Positions 57,729 through 64,000 of a DNA stretch of 64,000 nt are shown piece by piece. How positions within the stretch are numbered: position 1 is the first letter of the stretch; each line of letters opens with the position of its first letter. Position numbers and translations under genes: made by a program. The DNA lies in contig NZ_JADHDA010000002.1 of assembly GCF_015277735.1 (NCBI RefSeq), positions 62,001 through 126,000 on the forward strand, in the 5' to 3' direction. Source of the stretch: Psychrobacter sp. NG254. Lineage in GTDB: Bacteria > Pseudomonadota > Gammaproteobacteria > Pseudomonadales > Moraxellaceae. A model generated the notes under the pieces. That model saw only the letters and a program-made list of their open reading frames with translations, did not search any database and had not been told where the DNA came from.

Positions 57729-57957
57729 AGACGTTCCGTACAAGCTTGAATAAAGGAAATAAAATCTAATAAAAGATACGAATTTGGATGCTTTGCTGAC
57801 ATGAGGACAGCTCATCTTTTGACCAATGTTTGCCAAGACAACGGCGCTATCAACCAGCAATCATTGTAAAGTAAACGCTGTTCGATGACCAATAAAAAAC
57901 GCCCAACAAGTAGGCGTCATTCAATAGGCTATCTTTGGTCAATCTGACTAGCAAGGT

Positions 57958-58602
57958 TTATTGACGCGACAAGGTATAGTCGTTATCTGGATTGTCTTGC
58001 TTATCGAGTAAAACCAAATGATTGTCTTGGATCTGATAAGCTTCAATATTTTTGCTTTCATAAACAATCGTGATTTTATCGTTATCTTGACGATAAATGC
58101 CAGATTCAAGTAAGGGTTTTCGTGGTCGTTCAGGGTTGTGATAGCTACTGGACTTTAACACCGAACCATCTGCAAATAGGTTCAGAGTAATATCAATACT
58201 ATCGCAGTCTATACAAGACACCATACCACCATAATCGCCCATCAACGTTGCTTGTAGCATACTGCTTTTGGATTCTGATTGCGTTGCCGATGACGGTTTA
58301 TAAGCATCATTGCTGAATTGCGCCGCTGCGATAAGCGATTGGCCTTCTGTCACTTCGTCCATATTATTGGAGTTATTAGAGTCTGCTTGAGACGCGTCAC
58401 TACTTTGTAGGCTGTTTGAGAGATCATTTTGATCAACGGTATCAACAGAGGCCATCTTGGTCATCATTTCTTGGTCAGCATTAGAGGAGGCACTGTCACA
58501 GCCTACGAGCAGCAGACATAGCGGCACTGCTAGTATTGAAAGGTGCCAGCGACTGACAGCAGATGTGGTAGAACGAATAGACGCAAGATATATCATGATC
58601 AT
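57958..58602 (-). CDS. NlpE-like lipoprotein
   Basis: 214 residues. The signal peptide ends in a classical lipobox L-L-V-G-C. A Ser/Asn/Asp-rich low-complexity stretch (~40-100) leads to a domain that resembles the NlpE N-terminal beta barrel: GDYGGMVSCIDCDSIDITLNLFADGS, with the C-x2-C pair, then SGIYRQDNDKITIVYES. NlpE senses surface contact and lipoprotein defects for the Cpx system in enterobacteria; whether a Cpx pathway exists here is not shown. Starts at 58602 and 58596 are both possible. Confidence 0.82.
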   Translation of the reverse strand: MIMIYLASIRSTTSAVSRWHLSILAVPLCLLLVGCDSASSNADQEMMTKMASVDTVDQNDLSNSLQSSDASQADSNNSNNMDEVTEGQSLIAAAQFSNDAYKPSSATQSESKSSMLQATLMGDYGGMVSCIDCDSIDITLNLFADGSVLKSSSYHNPERPRKPLLESGIYRQDNDKITIVYESKNIEAYQIQDNHLVLLDKQDNPDNDYTLSRQ

Positions 58603-59049
58603 ACCAAAACAATTTCAGATAATATTTGAGAGTTTTCTCATCTGATCGACAATGTAATGCTCTTGTCAGAACAGAGAGGCAGTAAGGAGCACGGATTTAT
58701 AAATAACATAAGTCGGGTAATTTATTGAATTATCTAATAATAATCGCACAAATTGCCCGATATGCAAAGATAGGAATAACTAAAGTCTAGCTATTCATAA
58801 ACAATCTGTTTAAAGATATCAAAGGGTTAAAGATATCTCTGTGGGCTTTTTGTTGTGGTCGATATATCGAGTGGCTTAGCGATGAACCCCATTAGTCTTG
58901 TGCTATGACTAATGGGGTTTATAAGGGCCAGTAAACAGTGGCTGATATAAAAACAGACATTACATAATAAAATATGAATGTCTGTTTGTTTAAAAAGAGC
59001 GCTTAATACTGCGAGCAAGTTGTGAAAAGCTTATGCAATCAAGACAGTT
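58603..59049. other. 447-bp gap with two hairpins downstream of dsbB
   Basis: Holds a 13-bp perfect inverted repeat (AACCCCATTAGTC / GACTAATGGGGTT, 58885-58919) and a second hairpin AACAGACATT / AATGTCTGTT (58952-58986) followed on the minus strand by TTTT, a plausible dsbB terminator. A 63-residue frame across them is judged spurious. Confidence 0.5.
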
Positions 59050-59577
59050 CTAGGCGATGCGAGTAGCCTTAGGTGATTTAATAATACGCATCAATATCAA
59101 TACGTGTACGATCAGCAGTACGACAAATAAAATCAAAGACTGCTCAGGAATACTCAACCCCATAAAAGTCCAATCGACTGAGGCGCATTCACCAGAGCCT
59201 GCAAAAACTTCCTTGAATACTTGCAAAATAGGCAAGGTATCAAGCCAATAGTCTAGACCCGGACCACAGGAGGGCACTTGATCAGCCGGTAGATGCTGTA
59301 GCCAAACATGACGCGTAGCAACCGCAGTAGCCCAGCCAATCCCTGCCAAGCTACCAAACCACAATAACAGTCTGACCACTTTAGACTTGGGATTAAATAA
59401 CGCTGATATCAAGGCAAAACTGCCCATGATTATCAGACCCACACGTTGAAAGATACAGAGCGGGCAAGGCATTAGACCCAAGTGGCGCTGTAAAAAGAAA
59501 AACGCAAAGCTCATTCCTATGATTGACATCAAGACCAAAAATACTTGCAAATTACGGTAGGTGGTTAGCTGTCGCAT
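59050..59577 (-). CDS. dsbB: Disulfide bond formation protein DsbB
   Basis: Inner-membrane quinone reductase that reoxidises DsbA. Four predicted helices. First periplasmic pair C-P-L-C in GLMPCPLCIFQRVGLI, with the quinone-site Arg following. Second pair in VPSCGPGLDYWL ... GSGECASVDW. 175 residues, normal. The companion DsbC-like gene is 10 kb away; dsbA is not in the window. It lies downstream of gshA with a 169-bp gap. Confidence 0.94.
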   Translation of the reverse strand: MRQLTTYRNLQVFLVLMSIIGMSFAFFFLQRHLGLMPCPLCIFQRVGLIIMGSFALISALFNPKSKVVRLLLWFGSLAGIGWATAVATRHVWLQHLPADQVPSCGPGLDYWLDTLPILQVFKEVFAGSGECASVDWTFMGLSIPEQSLILFVVLLIVHVLILMRIIKSPKATRIA

Positions 59578-59746
59578 TATACGGTTACTCTTATGGATTC
59601 ATCTAAAATAGGTAGTAAAGCCAATCTTATATGATATGGATACGATGTCAGACGTGCGCCGTCTACTATGTATAAGGCGCAGTCTTGTCTGCCATTTATC
59701 CCAATCATCTCAAACTGACCCTAGTTAGCAGGGAGTTAGCAGAGTG

Positions 59747-61321
59747 CTAGCGGTATTGCTGCAAAAAGTCCATAAAGTCATCTGTCTCAGACTTTTCAAT
59801 ATCAGCTTGCTGGAGAATGGATTTTTCTGCCAATACCTCATATTTCGCTTGGGTGTTTGGACTGAGCGTTTGCTGCAAGAGAGAATCACGATGCTGCTGA
59901 GCCAGCGTAAAGCCAAGTTGCCATAAGCTACCGAGACGCTTGCTGTCGGAGTTGACCTGTGCAGAGATGGTCGACTCAGAATGTCCTGCTTTGCCTTGCA
60001 TTAGTGCCACTGCAGCGCGGTAATCGTTACCACCGTAATGTGCATCTAGCAATGCGGCAAGCGGTTGCATACGCGCTAAGTGCATGAGCATCCAGCTCTC
60101 AAGCGATTGCTCTTCACCGTTATTGATGATGTGCAAATCATCACGGCGACCTTCATTGACCACGAGCTCAAGATTGATGGCTAAGGCATCTTCTTCATCA
60201 GGGAGCAAATCAGGAGACTCATTGAACAAGCAATATAACGCCATGACTTCTAGGAAACAGGCACTAGAGAGGCGGATACCGACATCACTGTACGGGTCGA
60301 GATCGATAGCACGAAATTCCACATAAGCAATACCGCGGCGCTCAAGTGCTTCGGTTGGCGTCTCACCGCTCATGGCAATTTGTTTTGGTCGGATAGGACT
60401 ATAGTATTCGTTTTCTATTTGCAGAATATGATTATTGATCTGAATCGGATTGCCATCTGCATCTTCTAAACCAAGCTTGGCAAAGCTGTCATGCGGTGTC
60501 TGAATCGCACGGCGCAGACCTGCGACATACTCTGGCAAATAGTTATAACGAATATCAAGCTGCTCTTGCACGCTATTGGTGTAGCCAAGCTTACCCATAC
60601 GCAGACTGGTGGCAGTAGGCTTGTAATAGGTCGAGTTATTTAACAGCTCTAAATCATGCTCGCGGCCTGCTAAGAAACAAGGACAGACGCTTGGACTGGC
60701 ACCTAGTAAATATAGGACTAGGCTGGTCAAACGCTTAAAGTTGCGAATAAGGCCTAAGTATTTTTCATTTTTAAACTCTACTAGCGTTTGGCTTTGTGCT
60801 GTTGGCGTTTTGGCTTGCCACGTTTCAAACAGCTCATCACCGAATGATAAGTTGTAATGAAGACCTGCAATGGTCTGCATGCGGCGACCATAACGAATAC
60901 CCAAACCACTACGATAGAGCGTTTTTAGCTTACCAGTGTTAGAGCTACCATAATCAGCCAGTGGAATGTCTGCATCGTCAGAGGACAACATACAAGGCAT
61001 CGATAGTGGCCACATCAGCTCACCTTCAGGCATACCCTGATAGACCAATACATGCAGCTGGCGCAGCATATTTAGCGTCTCTTTTGGTGAGGCTTTGGGT
61101 TCAGTGATAAGCTCAAGCAAGCTCTCTGAGTAATCCGTGGTGATAAAAGGATGGGTAAGTTTTGACCCCAGTTTGGCAGGATGAGGCGTTTGTGCTAGGT
61201 AGCCATCTGGCTTCACACGCAGCCCTTCTTTTTCGATACCGCGGAGCATACCCGTCAAATGCTGGCTGTCAAACCAGTTGGGAATCTCAAAATCAACAAA
61301 GCTACTCACAAAATTACTCAT
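59747..61321 (-). CDS. gshA: Glutamate-cysteine ligase
   Basis: ATP-dependent first step of glutathione synthesis. Hallmarks of the gammaproteobacterial enzyme: GIEKEGLRVKPDG near residue 30, TTDYSESLLELITEP, WPLSMPCML, GIRYGRRMQTIAGLHYNLSF, and YVEFRAIDLDPYSDVGI near 330. 524 residues, close to the E. coli size. No riboswitch or known operator visible. The ATG at 61321 is the only sensible start. Confidence 0.95.
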   Translation of the reverse strand: MSNFVSSFVDFEIPNWFDSQHLTGMLRGIEKEGLRVKPDGYLAQTPHPAKLGSKLTHPFITTDYSESLLELITEPKASPKETLNMLRQLHVLVYQGMPEGELMWPLSMPCMLSSDDADIPLADYGSSNTGKLKTLYRSGLGIRYGRRMQTIAGLHYNLSFGDELFETWQAKTPTAQSQTLVEFKNEKYLGLIRNFKRLTSLVLYLLGASPSVCPCFLAGREHDLELLNNSTYYKPTATSLRMGKLGYTNSVQEQLDIRYNYLPEYVAGLRRAIQTPHDSFAKLGLEDADGNPIQINNHILQIENEYYSPIRPKQIAMSGETPTEALERRGIAYVEFRAIDLDPYSDVGIRLSSACFLEVMALYCLFNESPDLLPDEEDALAINLELVVNEGRRDDLHIINNGEEQSLESWMLMHLARMQPLAALLDAHYGGNDYRAAVALMQGKAGHSESTISAQVNSDSKRLGSLWQLGFTLAQQHRDSLLQQTLSPNTQAKYEVLAEKSILQQADIEKSETDDFMDFLQQYR

Positions 61322-61682
61322 AATCGTCGTCTATGGTCATTTATTATGGCGGATCGAAACACGCAATGTGTTGGTCCATAAAATAGGTAAATATTAGGTC
61401 AATAATTCCGTCAGTTTAGCTCAAAGCCGTGTCGAAAACCACGGACGCTTACAAATACGATAAGCTTTAGAGGGGCTGACTTGATCGAGTTTTGACACGT
61501 ATTTTTTAGTGAGCTGACTGGCAGTAAGGTGTCGATACTGGCAAAGAATATCGACAAAAAAAGCACCTACCCCAGAGATAGATGCTTTGATTGTTATGCC
61601 GTTAGGCTGTCTAAAACAATTTCAGCGCTCACCGCAGCATCTCAAATATAAGGCATTTAAATCAGATTACATTTAAAGCACA
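61322..61682 (-). terminator. gshA-erpA gap, with an erpA terminator-like hairpin at 61556-61588
   Basis: At 61556-61588 an A-run and AAGCACCTAC pair imperfectly with AGATGCTT, giving a minus-strand hairpin plus T-tract downstream of erpA. The rest of the gap shows no gene. Confidence 0.5.
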
Positions 61683-62063
61683 TTATATAGAAAACGATGA
61701 GCCACAGCCGCAAGTGGTTGTCGCGTTTGGATTGGTCACGACAAACCGTGCGCCTTCTAAACCTTCGGTATAGTCAACCGTAGAGCCTTGCAAATACTGA
61801 TAGCTCAGTGAATCCACGACCAACGTTACATCATCGTTGTCAAAGTTGGCATCATCTTCATTCAGCTCATTGGCAAAATTAAACCCATAAGAGAACCCTG
61901 AGCAGCCGCCACCCGTCACATAGACACGCAGCATGAGGTCGCTATCCCCTTCTTCTTCACGCAGACGGCGCACTTTTTGTGCCGCGCTGTCTGTGAGACT
62001 CAATATCGTTGGATCTACTGGCTGACTTGAGCTTGGATTAAATTGGTTGGCTGATTCGTTCAT
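61683..62063 (-). CDS. erpA: Iron-sulfur cluster insertion protein ErpA
   Basis: A-type Fe-S carrier. The three cluster ligands are seen in GGGCSGF and, near the C-terminus, TTCGCGSSF. The N-terminal [17 protein letters not shown] is the family start, here preceded by a polar ~20-residue extension. 126 residues from the ATG at 62063, supported by GAGGT; a start eight codons earlier is less likely. ErpA is favoured over IscA because of the sequence [14 protein letters not shown] and because no isc genes are adjacent. Confidence 0.92.
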   Translation of the reverse strand: MNESANQFNPSSSQPVDPTILSLTDSAAQKVRRLREEEGDSDLMLRVYVTGGGCSGFSYGFNFANELNEDDANFDNDDVTLVVDSLSYQYLQGSTVDYTEGLEGARFVVTNPNATTTCGCGSSFSI

Positions 62064-62533
62064 ATCTACCTCAGTTGCTAGGATCAAATGCGGTCGTCGT
62101 CCTGTTTGGGTTTGCCATTAAATAGTGGCAAATAAAGATACGTACGGCGTTTGACTAAATTGGGTGCTGTTATTGTGGTCGCGCTACATACTATAGCCAT
62201 CAGGTAAAGGTATGTAAGCCACTTATATTTTAGCAGTATATCATAATGGGGATATTGATTCGTTTGTCAAGAGTGACGCGACTAACTGAATGTTACCTAC
62301 CAAAAATATTATCATAATATCCTCATGATACCGAGTATTCATGAGCCTATTAGCTTTGTATAATATCCAAGGTTTTACGATAACTTTGGCTTAAATAATT
62401 GCTTAGTTTTGAAATAGTTATTTAATCGTTTGCCTATAGGCCAAGCGTTTGAAATAATAGCCGCCAGATAGCATACCCCATGTGTGTTTTTTATTGCCCT
62501 ATATTTATATTATTGTTGAGATGAAGAAATTAT
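62064..62533. other. Divergent promoter region of erpA and yheS
   Basis: About 470 bp, AT-rich towards yheS (62280-62530). No gene, repeat copy, DnaA box or parS-like site was seen. Promoters for both flanking genes must lie here. Confidence 0.4.
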
Positions 62534-64000
62534 ATGATCGAATTTAAAGACGTTGGTGTTCGCCGTGATGGTCGTGAATTGTTTGCAGGTGCAAGCTTCC
62601 AGCTCCATCCAGGTCACAAAGTTGGCTTGACGGGCAACAACGGCACGGGCAAATCTACCTTATTTGCTTTGTTATTGACGCAAATGGGTAAAGGCGATAC
62701 TGAGGTCACGCTTGATAGAGGCGAGGTCAGTATCCCTGATAGCTGGCATGTGGCGCATATGGCACAGGAAGTGGGTGCCACAACGCAGTCTGCGGTTGAT
62801 TATGTATTGAGCGGTGATGAGCAGTGGTATGAGATTAACGCCGCTCTCAATGATTTGAGTAGCGTGAGTGACGAGCAGATTGGGGTATTGCACCAGCAGT
62901 TTGACGAGATCGATGGTTATCGTACACCGACCAAAGCGGCGCAAATTATGGCAGGTCTTGGTTTTAATACTAGCCAGCACGAGCTGCCAGTAGAAGGGTT
63001 CTCTGGTGGTTGGCGCATGCGTTTGAACCTTGCCAAAACCTTGATGAGCCGTGCTGATCTGATGTTGCTCGATGAGCCTACTAACCATTTGGATTTAGAC
63101 GCTATCTTGTGGCTTGAGACATGGATCAATGCCTATATGGGTCTGGTCATTGTGATTTCTCATGATCAAGCGTTTTTGGACGCGACAGTCGGTCATATCT
63201 TGCATGTAGAGCAACAAAAAATCACCCTTTATACGGGTAACTATCAGCAGTTCATTCGTACCCGTCACGAGCGTATGGCGCAGCAGCAGCAAGCGTTTGA
63301 AAAGCAAGAAGCGACTAAGGCGCATTTGGATGACTTTATTCGTCGTTTCCGTGCCAAAGCCAGTAAAGCCAAGCAAGCACAGAGCCGTATCAAGCAGCTA
63401 GAGCGTATGGCGGAGTTGTCACCGATGATGGCAGACAACCCGTTTTCATTCCAGTTCTATGAGCCAGCCAACATGAGCTCACCACTGATTGAGCTGACCA
63501 ATGCAGATATCGGCTATAGTGAGACACCACTTCTACACAACGCCAATGTACAAGTGACACCTGATACACGTCTTGGTCTGCTCGGTATGAACGGCGCTGG
63601 TAAATCAACGTTGATTAAGGCATTAGTCGGTGAGCTTGGGGTATTAACAGGAAAGTATCGTGTTTCGGATACCCTGAAGTTAGGTTATTTTAACCAGCAT
63701 CAAATGGATATCCTAGATGCCAAGGCAACGCCTATAGAAATGTTACGTCGTCTGGCAGGTAAAACCTCTGATGCGATGCTACGTTCGTTCTTAGGCAGTT
63801 TTGACTTTCGCGGTGAGCGTATCGATACCCCAAGTGAGTTGTTCTCTGGTGGTGAGCGTGCGCGTCTGACACTAGCATTGATTGTTTGGCAACGTCCAAA
63901 TGTCCTTGTGCTCGATGAGCCAACCAACCATTTAGATTTACAAATGCGTCAAGCGTTGACCATCGCCTTGCAAGGTTTCCAAGGGGCAGTGGTACTGGTC
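62534..64000 (+). CDS. yheS: ABC-F family ATPase YheS (3' end outside window)
   Basis: Soluble ribosome-associated ABC-F ATPase; 489 codons are visible and the frame is open at the right edge. First ABC: Walker A GNNGTGKST (~35), signature FSGGWRMRLNLAKTL, Walker B LLLDEPTNHLDLDAI, switch VISHDQAFLD. The linker (~215-290) is basic and helical (RRFRAKASKAKQAQSRIKQLERM), typical of YheS. Second ABC: Walker A GMNGAGKST (~351), signature FSGGERARLTLALI, Walker B LVLDEPTNHLDL. The match to E. coli YheS, recalled from memory, is close throughout the visible part. Confidence 0.95.
   Translation, partial: MIEFKDVGVRRDGRELFAGASFQLHPGHKVGLTGNNGTGKSTLFALLLTQMGKGDTEVTLDRGEVSIPDSWHVAHMAQEVGATTQSAVDYVLSGDEQWYEINAALNDLSSVSDEQIGVLHQQFDEIDGYRTPTKAAQIMAGLGFNTSQHELPVEGFSGGWRMRLNLAKTLMSRADLMLLDEPTNHLDLDAILWLETWINAYMGLVIVISHDQAFLDATVGHILHVEQQKITLYTGNYQQFIRTRHERMAQQQQAFEKQEATKAHLDDFIRRFRAKASKAKQAQSRIKQLERMAELSPMMADNPFSFQFYEPANMSSPLIELTNADIGYSETPLLHNANVQVTPDTRLGLLGMNGAGKSTLIKALVGELGVLTGKYRVSDTLKLGYFNQHQMDILDAKATPIEMLRRLAGKTSDAMLRSFLGSFDFRGERIDTPSELFSGGERARLTLALIVWQRPNVLVLDEPTNHLDLQMRQALTIALQGFQGAVVLV

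Noticed and set aside
58827..59018. 63-residue minus-strand frame downstream of dsbB
   Set aside because: It spans two strong hairpins, has no start signal, and resembles no family.

Overview
The window looks like the replication-origin region of a Psychrobacter-type gammaproteobacterium (Moraxellaceae). This rests on the syntenic block mnmE-yidC-yidD-rnpA-rpmH-[oriC]-dnaA-dnaN-recF-gyrB, the nrdR-ribD-ribE run beside it, the head-rich YadA-like adhesins, and the moderate GC content with very AT-rich gaps. The genus is my inference from protein character and gene order, not from a database match.

Region 1 (1-16.7 kb): the 3' end of a hybrid sensor kinase converges on a leftward array (ribE, ribD, nrdR, mnmE, yidC, yidD, rnpA, rpmH). 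A 590-bp gap rich in DnaA boxes then precedes the rightward array dnaA, dnaN, recF, gyrB. A second DnaA-box cluster, with two parS-like sites and its own AT-rich tract, lies in the ribD-ribE gap about 7 kb away. Eleven parS-like 14-mers are spread from 1.85 to 51.6 kb, several touching or inside terminators.

Region 2 (16.8-31.9 kb): mntP, rlmF, a LysE-type exporter, a 9-bp minisatellite in front of a crotonase gene, a Sel1-repeat protein, two YadA-like genes (one without a membrane anchor) flanking a MalY/PatB-type lyase, guaA, an orphan HEPN-like protein, acuI and a second medium-chain dehydrogenase/reductase. A family of about 107-bp intergenic repeats with TATAGTC/GACTATA ends is scattered here and again near 47.8 kb.

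Region 3 (32-42.4 kb): a complete peptide ABC transporter operon (oppABCDF-like) behind a recognisable promoter, a DUF2798 membrane protein, a YgeA-like racemase lacking one expected catalytic cysteine, a lipoprotein hydrolase, and a nitronate monooxygenase-like gene that converges on the hydrolase with almost no gap.

Region 4 (42.5-64 kb): an AT-rich orphan membrane protein, a DsrE-like protein, a thioesterase-like protein, a YheT hydrolase and a YigZ protein; then rsuA, a DsbC-like protein with an apparently doubled N-terminal domain, a DUF2939 protein, dnaJ, dapB, a short secretin-like protein, a fold-III ornithine/lysine decarboxylase, def, a GlsB/YeaQ protein, mpl, an NlpE-like lipoprotein, dsbB, gshA, erpA and the 5' part of yheS. 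Most are housekeeping functions: protein folding and disulfide chemistry, cell-wall recycling, glutathione and Fe-S assembly. No rRNA, tRNA, CRISPR array, phage or transposase gene was seen.
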